Shown here piece after piece: positions 44,460 through 56,200 of a stretch of 64,000 nt of DNA. The DNA is taken from contig OY979717.1 in the NCBI GenBank assembly GCA_963855995.1, forward strand, positions 61,906,243 through 61,970,242. Reading direction: 5' to 3'. The translations under genes and the position numbers were made by a program. How positions within the stretch are numbered: the first letter of the stretch is position 1; every line of letters starts with the position of its first letter. The notes below the pieces were generated by a model. The model saw only the letters and a list, made by a program, of their open reading frames with translations. It ran no database searches and was not told where the DNA came from. Source of the stretch: Muricea muricata (lineage: Eukaryota; Cnidaria; Anthozoa; Malacalcyonacea; Plexauridae).

Positions 44460-44599
44460 ACTAGCATGCGTGTGACAAAAGTAGGGCAGCGGTTTAATGT
44501 TTTGAGCGTGCGCAAACAAACAGGCATGCATTGTTTGGAAATAATTCTAGGCCAAGTTTATCAAAGCGGAAAGGGGATTTCTTGTTGGGATTTTTTTTT
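44460..44599 (+). repeat. DIRS split direct repeat A1
   Basis: Begins ACTAGCATGCGTGTGACAAA and matches 49,763-49,902 (A2) almost base for base, with a substitution at GCAAACAAACA/GCGAACAAACA and one near the end. Confidence 0.9.
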
Positions 44600-44708
44600 T
44601 CTTATATATTCGGTTTTTGCGGGGTTTTTTCGATTGATCGTGGTTCACAAATATTGTTAGCGTCAAGTGTCTGTCGTGTCGCGTGGGCACGGGTTTTTAA
44701 AGGAAAAT

Positions 44709-47700
44709 ATGGCTCGTCGGTCGACAAACAGCAGCATGTCTGCCATGATTGCGTCGCTAGACGAAAATTCAAGCGCACGAGAAAGCTCGCCAACACCGAT
44801 ATCCGAGCCGATAGCCAACCACAATTCGTCGTCTGTAACCACTGGGGAATTGCCGCAGGATAATCCAGCCTTAACCCAGGCATTTTCACGAGCATTAGAG
44901 GAATCTTTGCCAGGCATTTTCGCGGCGGTGAGGGCACAAGTTGGCGGAAATCCAAGTTCAGCCGTACCTGGCCTGGTCGCTTCCGCAACAGATGTTGGCG
45001 CATCTCCTTCAACATCGTTCAGTCTCTCAGGGCCTCATGCAACTACAGGTAACCTTACTGTACCGTCATTTATATCCACTTATTGCACGTTAGACAGCGC
45101 ACAGCCACATGTTACGTCCTCTACTCCCTCGTGTGTATCTCAGTTTGTGTCTCAGCCACAGCAACGTGATGGTCTAGTTAGGCCCTCGTGGACGGGGGGT
45201 GGCAACAACACACCCTTAGATGGTTTGCCCTCCAATTTGGCTTTACCAACCGTAAGTTATTTACCGTCCTCAACTATGCATCCAGCCCTAGCAAAGGCAT
45301 TTGTGGTCGGTCCAGGGTATGCACCAGTTCCCAACAAAGTGGTAACAAAAATTACATCAGGCATGTTTATCGAACTGGCCGACTTGTTAGCAGAGAATAC
45401 TAAATCGCAAGAAATTGAGCCCCAGGCTTTCCTAGAGGGAAAATTGTTAGTGTCCGGTTCCAAAAAACGGGTGGTGGAAATAACCGACATTTTGTCCTGG
45501 GTAGAGGCCTTCACCATCTACTCCTTGATACTGTGCCAGTCTTTCCCAACGAGATGGACAGACCTGAGTCAGTACAAACTGTTAATTATTCAGATGGCCA
45601 AACGTTTTCCTGGCCTTGCATGGCTGCATTACGATGTGGCATTCCGCAAAGAGGCAGCAGCTACTGGTCTGACTGACTGGTCTCGAATGAACCTAGACCT
45701 ATATAACTTCCATACCAGAGCTGGGGCCATAGAATCTACTGTGGCCTCCCAACCAACCCCATCAAACCAATCCTCAATCAGGGTCAGAATCGTCACAGGG
45801 CATCTCGGTATTGTCATTCATGGAATGATCATGGTCACTGCAGGTGGCCATATGGTCAATGTAGATTTCTCCATAAGTGTGAATCCTGCAGTGGAGAGCA
45901 CCCATCAGTCAAATGTCCATATCAGGGGGGTGGCAGTGCCAGTCGCAGAGTGCGTTCCCCTCCCCCTTTCATCAATAAAAGACGTCGTTAAGCATGGAAG
46001 TCCCATGTGCTCCAGTGTAAACAGTACTTTGTTTGGTGGGTTACAGACATTAGTACCACCTTGTTCTGTTCCAGTTAATAAGTTTTGTTTTTCACCTTCA
46101 GACTATACTTTGCAGCATGGACTGCCAGAAACAGTTGCCTGTGAGTCAGGCACTAGTTTATTGGGTGTATTTACAGGTCTGAAACCAGTAGCTGAAGTAA
46201 CCCCAATCCAAGTGGACAAACTTCAGCTTGAACTACTTAACCATCCGGACCAGGGTAAAGTAGCTTATGTGTTAAATGGCCTTAAGGAAGGTTTCCAGGT
46301 GGGCTTCGAACCATCTATTACTTCCTTAAAATCAGCATCTAGGAACCTACAGTCAGCATCCCTCCATCCATCAGTTATTGACAAATATCTGCACACAGAA
46401 GTAGAAAACGGGCGAGTTGCAGGACCATTCTCCTCTCCCCCTTTGTTAAACTTGCATATAAGTGGTTTTGGAGTGATTCCTAAACGTAATCAGGAAGGTA
46501 AATGGCGTTTGATTTTAGATCTGTCCAGTCCAACAGGTAACAGTGTTAATGATGGCATTCCGAAAGACACATTCTCGGTTCAGTACATGCAAGTTGATGA
46601 TATCATAAACGCTGTTATGGAATTGGGAAGGGGGACTTTGATAGCCAAATTTGATATCCAAAATGCATATTGCATTGTCCCAATCCACCCTGATGATCGT
46701 CACATCCTAGGCATGCAATGGCGCGACCAGTTTTATGTAGATATGACCCTCCCTTTTGGCCTTCGGTCAGCACCATACATTTTCACATCCATTGCGGATC
46801 TTGTCGAATGGAGTCTAAAACAAAACCATGGGGTGGGGTTTTTAGAACACTACTTGGATGATTTCCATACATTGGGTCCCCCAAATTCAACGATCTGTCA
46901 GCAAAACCTGGACACATGTATTCATTTCTGCAAGGAATGGGGTATTCCTCTTCATCCAGACAAGCTTGAGGGCCCCACTACTTGCATTACAGTATTGGGG
47001 ATTGAATTAGACACCGTTAACCTTCAAGCTCGTTTACCAAAAGAAAAGTTTGATTTAATTATGTCTTTACTTGTGGCCTGGTCACACGAACGCTATTGCG
47101 TCAGGAAAGAGCTTGAATCCCTCATTGGTTACCTACAGCACGCCTGCCGAGTCGTTCCTCAAGGCCGCACCTTTCTTCGCCGAATGATAAACTTGCTCAC
47201 AGCCTTTCGACGGGAAGATCACCCAATCCGCCTCAACAGGGAGTTTCACTTAGATCTTGCATGGTGGCTAGAGTTCTTCAAATCCTGGAAGGGAATAAGT
47301 TTCATGCTGTTGCCCCGCTGGGCTCCATTACCTGATTTTCAGATTTCGTCCGATGCCTCGGGTACTCTGGGATATGGAGCTATTTTTATGTCTCACTGGT
47401 TTTCAGGTTCATGGTCAGCCACCCAACTCCATTTGTCCATTGCGTATAAGGAACTGTTCCCTATTGTTATAGCAGCAAGCTTTTGGGGCGACCTATGGGT
47501 GTCCAGGCGGGTAGAATTTCAGTCGGACAACACTTCCGTTGTAGAATTGCTACGGACGGGCACATCCAGAGACCCAGATCTAATGGTTTTACTCCGGTAC
47601 CTCCTACTCATGGCTGCTAGGCATTCGTTCACATTCACAGCATCACATGTTCTGGGTAAGTTAAATCCTATCGCTGATTCCCTTTCCCGGTTTCAATTTC

Positions 47701-47786
47701 AGCGCTTTCGACAACTGGCTCCTCAAGCCGATCCAGTGGCAACTGCAATTCCTCAGTCCCCGCTCACCGATCTGACCAAGGCCTGA
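44709..47786 (+). CDS. DIRS gag plus reverse transcriptase-RNase H (fused by frameshift)
   Basis: A 1,025-codon frame from ATG 44,709 (MARRSTNSSMSAMIASLDEN). Residues 1-360 are gag-like. At about 45,780-45,991 the frame is not the original one: the +2 frame there encodes the expected gag zinc knuckle (CxFxHKCESCSGEHPSVKC) and ends in TAA at 45,989. So an indel near 45,780 makes gag run into pol. The reverse transcriptase has WRLILDLSSPTG, LIAKFDIQNAYCIVPIHPDD, LPFGLRSAPYIF and the catalytic YLDDF (about residue 714). RNase H has SSDASGTLGYGAIF (about 880), YKELFPIVIAA and LNPIADSLSRFQF (about 990). This is DIRS-type RT, distinct from BEL and LINE. Confidence 0.88.
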   Translation: MARRSTNSSMSAMIASLDENSSARESSPTPISEPIANHNSSSVTTGELPQDNPALTQAFSRALEESLPGIFAAVRAQVGGNPSSAVPGLVASATDVGASPSTSFSLSGPHATTGNLTVPSFISTYCTLDSAQPHVTSSTPSCVSQFVSQPQQRDGLVRPSWTGGGNNTPLDGLPSNLALPTVSYLPSSTMHPALAKAFVVGPGYAPVPNKVVTKITSGMFIELADLLAENTKSQEIEPQAFLEGKLLVSGSKKRVVEITDILSWVEAFTIYSLILCQSFPTRWTDLSQYKLLIIQMAKRFPGLAWLHYDVAFRKEAAATGLTDWSRMNLDLYNFHTRAGAIESTVASQPTPSNQSSIRVRIVTGHLGIVIHGMIMVTAGGHMVNVDFSISVNPAVESTHQSNVHIRGVAVPVAECVPLPLSSIKDVVKHGSPMCSSVNSTLFGGLQTLVPPCSVPVNKFCFSPSDYTLQHGLPETVACESGTSLLGVFTGLKPVAEVTPIQVDKLQLELLNHPDQGKVAYVLNGLKEGFQVGFEPSITSLKSASRNLQSASLHPSVIDKYLHTEVENGRVAGPFSSPPLLNLHISGFGVIPKRNQEGKWRLILDLSSPTGNSVNDGIPKDTFSVQYMQVDDIINAVMELGRGTLIAKFDIQNAYCIVPIHPDDRHILGMQWRDQFYVDMTLPFGLRSAPYIFTSIADLVEWSLKQNHGVGFLEHYLDDFHTLGPPNSTICQQNLDTCIHFCKEWGIPLHPDKLEGPTTCITVLGIELDTVNLQARLPKEKFDLIMSLLVAWSHERYCVRKELESLIGYLQHACRVVPQGRTFLRRMINLLTAFRREDHPIRLNREFHLDLAWWLEFFKSWKGISFMLLPRWAPLPDFQISSDASGTLGYGAIFMSHWFSGSWSATQLHLSIAYKELFPIVIAASFWGDLWVSRRVEFQSDNTSVVELLRTGTSRDPDLMVLLRYLLLMAARHSFTFTASHVLGKLNPIADSLSRFQFQRFRQLAPQADPVATAIPQSPLTDLTKA

Positions 47787-47787
47787 C

Positions 47788-48699
47788 AGAAAAATGTCGC
47801 TTCTATATGACGCAGGGTTTAGCATCTACTCGTAGAGTTTATTCATCAGCACAGGGACGTTTCCTGGATTTTTGTATTCAGGATAACCGGGTCATGCCTA
47901 ATGGCTCTATTTTACCTGCAAGTCAAGAAACACTAATGCGGTTCTACACCATACCTCCATAAAAGTATACCTATCAGGCATCCGCTCTCTCCACATTGAT
48001 GAGGGATATGCAGACCCATTAGCAGACTGCTTACAACTACAACGGCTCCTCCGGGGTATTAAACGTTGCCAAGGCACGAACCTGGTAAAGCGCCGTCCAA
48101 TAACAGGGGCAATTATGCAGGTGATTTACAACTCCTTGGATATGTCAGACTATAACCAGGTCATGCTGTGGGCAGCCTGTTGCTTGGGTTCCTTTGGTTT
48201 CCTGCGTGCTGGAGAATTTACAGTCAACAGTCCTTTCGATCCCAAGTTTCACCTTATCCCACAAGACCTACAGGTTGATTCTTTGGTGGACCCCAAAAGC
48301 ATAAGAGTTTTTGTTAAGTGTTCCAAAACAGATCCCTTTCGGCAGGGATGTTTTATCTACATTGGCAAGAACAGTTCGTCCATGTGTCCAGTCAAGGCTA
48401 TCGTAAGATATCTGCACTTGAGGGGTCCAGCAGCAGGCCCTTTGTTCATAAATAGAGATGGCAGTCCATTAACACGTAATGCAGTATCCGCTTCAATTCA
48501 ATCGATGCTCAAAACAGCAGGGATTCCTGGACAGTTTTCGGGACATAGTTTTCGCATTGGAGCAGCAACCACGGCAGCCGAAAAAGGGGTTGCAGATCAT
48601 ATGATAAAGATGTTGGGGAGATGGTCCAGTGATGCCTATCAGAGATACATCAGGACTCCAGTTTCCGCTATACTTCAGGTGTCGGAAAAGTTGACTTAA
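47788..48699 (+). pseudogene. DIRS tyrosine recombinase, frameshifted
   Basis: The N-terminal part (FYMTQGLASTRRVYSSAQGR, about 47,800-47,958) is in a frame overlapping the end of pol. After an indel near 47,960 the rest reads SGIRSLHIDEGYADPLADC, then the intact 194-residue catalytic part from 48,115. Catalytic residues of the tyrosine-recombinase fold are visible: R in FGFLRAGEFTV, K in KCSKTD, H-x-x-R in SGHSFRIGAAT (about 48,544), W in GRWSSDAY, and the nucleophile Y in AYQRYI (about 48,637-48,648). This enzyme replaces the integrase of other retrotransposons. The indel should abolish full-length expression. Confidence 0.85.
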
Positions 48700-48739
48700 T
48701 TGGGTACGTTTTTTACTTGTACCTACTGTCAGAGTTAGC

Positions 48740-49290
48740 CTCATGGTGGCTAGTGTACTACGGTTTTTAGGTAACCAGTCTGGGAGTAATTTAGTAGCCT
48801 TATGGTTGCTAGGGTATCATGGGTTCTAGTTTAACGCATAGCGTTGTAGTAAGTTATGGTTGCTAGTGTATCAATGGTTTTTAAGGTAACCAGTCGGGAG
48901 TAGGTTAGTAGCCTTAATGGTTGCTAGTGTATCAATGGTTTTTAAGGTAACCAGTTGGGGAGTCGGTTAGTAGCCTTAATGGTTGCTAGTGTATCAATGA
49001 TTTTTAAAGTAACCAGTTGGGGAGTAGGTTAGTAACCTTAATGGTTGCTAGTGTATCAATGGTTTTTCAGGGTAACCAGTTGGGGAGTAGGTTAGTAACC
49101 TTAATGGTTGTTAGTGTATCAATGCTTTCAAGGTAACCAGTTGTGGAGTAAGTTAATCACCTTTATGGTTGCAAGTGTATCAATGGTTTTTCAAGGTAAC
49201 CAACCGGGAAATACGTTAGTATTCTTAGGGTTGCTAGTGTATCATGGTTCTAGGTAACTAGTCAAAAACCGTTTTTAATGTAACCAGCGG
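48740..49290 (+). repeat. 61-62 base minisatellite in DIRS 3' region
   Basis: About nine units marked by GGTTGCTAGTGTATCAATGG at 48,858, 48,919, 48,981, 49,043, 49,105, 49,167 and 49,229 plus degenerate units before. Each also has GGTAACCAGTTGGGGAGTAG. The array lies between the recombinase gene and B1. Confidence 0.9.
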
Positions 49291-49543
49291 TGCAGTAAAG
49301 TATTAGCCTTAATGATGAGTAGTGCATCAGGAGATCGAAGTGACCAGCATGGCAGTAATTTAGAAGTTGCATACGACGAGCCGGTATTAAAGTTGTATTC
49401 CTAGTTGACCAGCTGGTGGTAATTCTGTAGCGATATAGTTGGGTGCCTCGGGTCTGGAGTAAGCAATGGGGCCCTGGCTTCCCCCAGCCATGAGCCCCAA
49501 TTCTCCGATCTGACTGATAGTCAGTTCGGAGGTCCCTTCGGCA

Positions 49544-49679
49544 TGGTGTGGGGGCTCATGGCTAGGTTGGGGGAAACTGCAAGCCATGAGAGTGGTATGT
49601 TTATCTGGGGGCTGGCTTTGGAAGTGGAAGCCCCCGGATGACCCAGGCACCCATTATCCACAAGCGATGCAGTTGTTAA
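49544..49679 (+). repeat. DIRS split direct repeat B1
   Basis: Starts TGGTGTGGGGGCTCATGGCT and ends GCGATGCAGTTGTTAA; matches B2 with one or two differences (AAGCCCCCGG against AAGTCCCCGG). Confidence 0.9.
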
Positions 49680-49762
49680 ATGCAGTTAAATGCAATTTAA
49701 CTAAGTTAACAACAAAGAGTGAAGTTGGTGCGGCAGTAATTATGGTCAGTGATATTTAACAT

Positions 49763-49902
49763 ACTAGCATGCGTGTGACAAAAGTAGGGCAGCGGTTTAA
49801 TGTTTTGAGCGTGCGCGAACAAACAGGCATGCATTGTTTGGAAATAATTCTAGGCCAAGTTTATCAAAGCGGAAAGGGGATTTCTTGTTAGGATTTTTTT
49901 TT
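49763..49902 (+). repeat. DIRS split direct repeat A2
   Basis: Direct repeat of A1 (44,460-44,599). Preceded by the 83-base linker that also occurs at 37,174. Confidence 0.9.
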
Positions 49903-49954
49903 ATTTCTTCTTTTTTTTTCCACTGACCTGGTCAGTGTGACGGGGGCTTGGGCT

Positions 49955-50090
49955 TGGTGTGGGGGCTCATGGCTAGGTTGGGGGAAACTGCAAGCCATGA
50001 GAGTGGTATGTTTATCTGGGGGCTGGCTTTGGAAGTGGAAGTCCCCGGATGACCCAGGCACCCATTATCCACAAGCGATGCAGTTGTTAA
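49955..50090 (+). repeat. DIRS split direct repeat B2
   Basis: Direct repeat of B1; marks the right end of the element. Sequence diverges after GTTGTTAA. Confidence 0.9.
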
Positions 50091-50290
50091 CATAAAAAAA
50101 TGTTGGGTGGGTTGTGCGAAGGTGGGTTGTGGTGGTGTAAGTGGGTAATTTTCTTTTTTAATTCTTACTAATGTAATTTTGTGCCTCATTTTTCAACAGA
50201 CGGTGTTTAAAATTGAGCAAAAAAATTACAGTGGTCGTAAGAATTAAAAAGAAAATTTTATTCAGTTTGTTTAATCTGGGTCAAACTGGG

Positions 50291-53200
50291 ATGGAATTAT
50301 TTCAGGAAAATTTTAAAAGAAACCCTAGTACAGTCGTAGCAGAAAGAATCGCAACACTATACACTTGTAGACAGGCTAAAAACATTCCAAATTCGATATT
50401 TGTTAGAATTCATTTTTATTCTACTGTAGGTTGTCCAATTGCAATAACAAAGTCACCAATAAGCCATTTGCATTTCCAAGAATTTGATTTCTCTTCTTAC
50501 CTTGCATACAAGAGCGAGGGATTCGTTGGTCGGAAGTGGTTTTTCTTGGAATTAGAAAATATCTTTGAAGAAAGTCCAAGTACCGCGGGTGTTTTGATTA
50601 CTGGTGAACCTGGGTCTGGAAAATCAGCACTAATGTCGCAACTGATATGTTCACCGTTTTCCAGTTTGCTTATACATGAAAATACAATTGGTTACCATCT
50701 GTGTGAATATTCTGAAAAGGGTAAACGTGACGGAGCAAGGTTTGTACGTAATTTAGTTGATCAAATTGCGGTTAAATTGCCTAAATATTCCGAACATGTC
50801 AAGAATAATGAACGACTACGGGTGGAACTGGATACACGTTGTCACAAAGATCCTACGAGCTGTTTCTTCACCACAATTGTGGGACCTTTACGAAAGCTAG
50901 AACAACCCAATACCCTACAGTTTATCGTAATTGATGCTTTGGATGAATGTTTTGAAAGTGACGCAAAGACATCCGAAATTTTGGGAATTTTGACAAGTAA
51001 AATATTAGCTTTCCCAAAGTGGTTAAAGATCATATTCACTTCTCGAAACTTGACCTCAGTTACATCTAGAATTCCTCAGGTCGTAAATAGGATGCCATTG
51101 GACGCAGCTGACGAACGGAATGTAAATGATATCCGTTTTTATGTGTCGCGTTTTATGTCCCAAAATTCTCATTTCACGGGTAGATTGTTAATTGCAATGG
51201 ACTATAGTTCACGCACTAAAGGCATAAAAAACTTCATGGACGAAATAATTACCCGAGCAGAAGGAAACTTTTTGTACGTAAAGACAACATTGCAATACAT
51301 GAACGACACAGGTGGGATGGTCGATTTTTATTCCTTACCCACAAGTCTGTTTGATTTGTATAACATATTCTTCGACAGGCAATTTAGTACAGCTGGGTTC
51401 GCTCCATTCAGGTTTCTGTTTGAAGTGTTATTGGCGGCTTATTCGCCTCTACAATCCCAACACGTTGGAGAAATCCTTAAAAGCGAGTATGAAGCGGACG
51501 ATTATATCAAACTCACAGAGCAGGTGTCTTGTTTCTTGCGATTTGGGCAAGATGGAACAATAAGAATTTACCATCAATCGTTCGCAGAATGGTTAACAAA
51601 TCAATCTCTTTTTTTTTCCATCAACAAAACACGAGGCCATCTACATATTGCAAGGTTTTTAATGCGTCACATGCGAGAAAGACACCCGGATGTCACGTTT
51701 GGTGAAGTAACTGAACTTTTCATTCACGTTTTGTCAGGAGGAGAAATAAAAATTCAAGAGACTGCTATGAATCATTTTAATATTACAGAGATGCGTAACG
51801 CCGAAACTAATCAAACCATACTTCATTATTTGGCGACAAAACCAGCAATATATCTACCTGTATTTAATTTCTTCTTACAATATTTTAAAACGGTTGACGT
51901 ACTTGATGCAAATAACAAGACACCCGCGTTTTATGCCGCATCTGAAGGAAATGTTAGACATTTGCAAAGTTGCATTAAAAATGGAGCTAACATTAGTTCG
52001 TTTTTGGAAGGATACTCAGAGTTAGATCCTGTTTCTCTTGCTGTTACAAATACAGGTATTGAAGAGTTTAGCCTGATGCACTTAGCTGCTGCTAAAGGAC
52101 ACAAGCAAATCGTTGAACTTCTATTACAAAGCAACATGAGCTTCCTCGAAGGGAGACGTTATCCAACACCCCTTCATTTAGCATCGTCAAACGGTCAGTT
52201 GCAAGTGGTCAGGCTGTTTTATGATTATAATGAAACTATTGATTTAATCACACTTCATCATGCAGCAGCGAGAAATCATATTTCAGTTGTTAGTTTTTTA
52301 TTATCGACAGTTGGACTACGAGACAGTTGTGTACCATGTCAACCTGAACACTTCTCAGGAATTAGTAAAAATATGTCCCCAAAAAGAACGCACGCGTTTT
52401 TTTGTGAAACAGCTCTTCATGCTGCAGTATCTCGAGGATTGATTGATATTGTAGAGCTGCTGCTAAAATTTGGCAAGGAGTCTCTTGAATGCAAGCATCA
52501 TTCTGGGAAGACAGTTTTGATGGACGCGGTGGCCAAGAATAATACCAAAATGGTGGATTTACTGTTAAGGTTTGGAGCCAATATCACGGCGGCCTGTGGA
52601 CGCAAAATATCAAAGGATTGTGTAAATCAAATCTGCTCTGTTTATTTTAGACACAAAAAAGATTTTTTGTATACAGTTTATTGCGTGAACGACAGTTGTA
52701 GATGTGGTTACACAGCTATTCATATCAGTGCTAAATATGGGTTGTGGAACATTGCAGAAAAATTGCTTAGTGGAAGAACTGAAGAAATAATGCACACTAA
52801 AGATTGCCACAATGAAAGCGTTGTACATGTAGCCATTATATATGATTATATAGATTTTGTTAACAATGTTAACATGTCTCTTAACAAAATAGGACGCCAT
52901 TTAATTGGATCAATAGTTTTCGAACTAGCAATAGGATACTGTTCGGCTGATGTAGCAAATGGTTTCATAAATCATATAATTCATAATGAGGAGAACTTAT
53001 GGAATATTCTAATGAAGCTTGTTAAATGGTCGCCGTGTGACGAATTAACGATAATTAGTAATTCCGACTGTTTAGATGCTTTTAAAGATGGTGATCTTTC
53101 TGAAGCTGAAACGAAAGAGAAGGAATCGAAAAGGCGGTTAAATTTAATTAAGTTGTTAAAACAGGAAATACAAAAGAATTCATCGATTTTGTGCCAGACC

Positions 53201-56200
53201 GATCCCAAAAATATGACACTATTGCATCATGCTGCTTTATATGGGTTTGATAATGCGGTAAAGTACTTGGTTGAACTTGGTGCAGACGCACGTTTAAAAG
53301 ATGAAAATGGCGATACACCATTAATGATTGCGTTAAAGATTTCACCAGTTAATGACCAAAATCCTAGTACTTCGCATACCTGCTACACTACAAATGATGG
53401 AGTATTTAGTTCCTGCAAAACTACCTGTTACGATGAAACTGTAAAGTATCTCGTTCAAAAAGCAAATATTTCAAAATGTAATAACGAAAGTGCACTTATG
53501 CTGGAGCGGGTGATTAGAAAACGGATGCCCTTAGGTTTATACGCCTTGTTGAAAGTTGGTGTGGATTGGAATTGTCCAGTAACTGGTGATACTTCTGCGA
53601 TGTTACTTCACTCAAATGTTGGTGGTGTGGAAGTCAGTGAAGTGATAAAAATGTTTGAAATTGATGTTTCTGTAAAGTGTGGCGTTCCTTTCTCACAATC
53701 AGAACTGCATCAGCTAGCCTACATTTTAACACCGGGTGAGTTTGGCAACTTCTTTCAATCTTCTTTAAATAAGAAAGGTTCTCCTCTGCAACGATTAATT
53801 GACCGTCATCCTAGAGGTGCTCGCATATTAGATGAATGTTATGATGCTGAAGGGTATTTACCAATACACAGAGCTGCTCGAGGTGGAAATTTTGTCGCTA
53901 TAAAATGGCTTAAAAGTGTTGGAGTTAATACGCAGCTTACAACACGAAGTGGTCTCACCACTCTTGATATTTCTGTATTCTTTTGGAATGAACTATCAAA
54001 CGTACAGTATCGAGATAAATGTTTCGAAGAAGTGTTGCGAGCCTTTTTTGACTCCTCACATAAAAACTACAGTTCAAATTATTCTGCCCTCTCGTTTTCG
54101 GAACACCAAATTTTAGGTGTTGCAGTTCGGGTGGGCCTAGAAGCGGTGACAAGTGTATACAACAAGGCTTTGAGAATTATACCAGGTTTGAGGAAGAGAA
54201 AATATTTAGTTCTTGATGAGCAAGATGCGGATGGAAATACGCCTCTTCACATTGCAGCGTATTATGGTCGTGAACGAGCTGTTAAGTATCTTGCAGGACT
54301 TGGTGCTGATATTAATATCAAGAACAACATCAACTATACTCCAATGTTGCTTGCACTGTTGAAAGCTCCTATTCATTCCGCTAAATCTGATGTACGTCGA
54401 CACTGCTACAGTACAAATGACGGTGTGTTTACGTCTTGCCAAACTACACCCTATGATGAAATCGTTCGACACCTGATCGCGCTACAGAAATCAAGCATCT
54501 TAAAATGTGATAATAAAAGTGCGTTTATGTTAGAGAGAATAATTGTTAAACGAATGCCTTTGAGTTTATACGCCTTGTTACAAGTTGGTGTCGATTGGAA
54601 TTGTCCATTGATTGATTATACTTCTGCGATGTTACTTCACTCAAATGTTGGTGGTGTGGAAGTCAGTGAAGTGATAAAAATGTTTGAAATTGACGTTTCT
54701 GTAAAGTGTGACGTACCTTTCTCAAAATCAGAACTGCATCAGCTAGCCTACATTTTAACACCTGGTAAGTTTGGCAATTTCTTTAAACCTTCTTTAAATA
54801 AGAAGCGTTCTCCTATGCAAAGGTTAATTGACCGTCATCCTGGAGGTGTTCGCATATTGGACGAATGTTATGATGCTGAAGGATTTTTACCAATACACAG
54901 AGCTGCTGAAGGTGGAAATCTTGTTGCCATAAAATGGTTTAAAAATGTTGGAGTTAACACACAGCAGAAAACACGAAGTGGCTTTACTGCTCTTGATATT
55001 TCTATACGGTATTTAAATAAACTTTTCGACGGAGAGAAAAGTGCAAAGTGTCGAAACAAATATTTTGAAGATGTTTTGCGAGTATTTTTTGACACATTGC
55101 AAACAAAATACAGTTCAGATCCTGGTCAAACAGTTCAGATCCTTGTCAAACATAACATTTTACATGTGGCAGCTACATTTAGACTAGATGTAGTGACATG
55201 TGTATACAACGCGGCATTGAAAATTATACCAGGTTTAATCAAGAGTAAATATTTGGTTCTTAACAAGCAAGATGAAGCCGGCAACACACCTCTTCACATC
55301 GCAGCATATCATGGTCATGAGCATGTTGTTAAATATCTCGTGGGACTTGGTGCTGATATTAATATTAAGAATGAGAACGACCATACTGCAATGTTGGTTG
55401 TATTATTGGATGTTTCTAATCATTCTAACACACTGTATCAAGATCACGACTGCTACACTACCAAGGATGGTTTGTTCACGTCTTGCACAACCACACCCTA
55501 TGATGAAATCGTTAGGTACTTGATCTCATCACAGGAATCAAGTATATCGAAATGCGACGATAACAGTGTACTTTTGTTAAAATCTGTAATTTTAAGACGA
55601 ATGCCTCTGAGTTTGTACGCTTTATTGAGAATTGGAGTTGACTTAAACTGTCAAGGGAGTGAGTTGAACGCAAGCGTTTTGCAACATCTGCAAGTAGGAG
55701 GAAAGGATATAAGTGAAGTATTTAAAATATTTAAGGTAAATGTTTCTGTCCGTTGTGAGATATTCTTTAGTTTGTCACAACTACACCTTATTTCATACAT
55801 ACCTGCATCTAAAGATTTTGGCAATTGGTTTCAACCTTCACTAAACAAGAAACGTTCCCCTCTGCAAAGATTGATTGACAGTCATCCAAGAGGTGTCCGC
55901 ATATTGGACGAATGTTATGATTCTGAAGGATATTTACCAATACACAGAGCTGCTCAAGGTGGAAATCTTGCTGCCATAAAATGGTTTAAAAATGTTGGAG
56001 TTAACATGCACTTGAAAACACGAACTGGTCTGACTGCTCTTGATATTTCTATATTATACATAGATGCCAGTTATTGCCAACTTGATGCACCGTCAAGCCT
56101 TTCTTTATGTCCAAAGAAATCCTATTTGCCTGTTCCTTTGCACATGACATTGAAGTATCGAAAACATGTTTTTAAAGAATTACTAGGAAAATTTTTAAAC

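Larger units (their letters stand above)
44460..50090 (+). mobile_element. DIRS/Ngaro-type tyrosine-recombinase retrotransposon
   Basis: The layout A1 (44,460-44,599), gag/RT-RNase H frame, tyrosine recombinase, minisatellite, B1 (49,544-49,679), linker, A2 (49,763-49,902), B2 (49,955-50,090) is the split-direct-repeat arrangement of PAT/Ngaro-type elements. These integrate through a circular intermediate without target duplication; none was seen. A gag frameshift and a recombinase frameshift indicate this copy is not autonomous. It ends 110 bases before the best acceptor-like site in front of the NACHT-ankyrin frame. Confidence 0.9.

Noticed and set aside
50213..50290. Start of the NACHT-ankyrin protein at 50,213
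   Set aside because: That start is a TTG, unlikely in an animal; the first ATG in frame is 50,291, or an upstream exon splices in.
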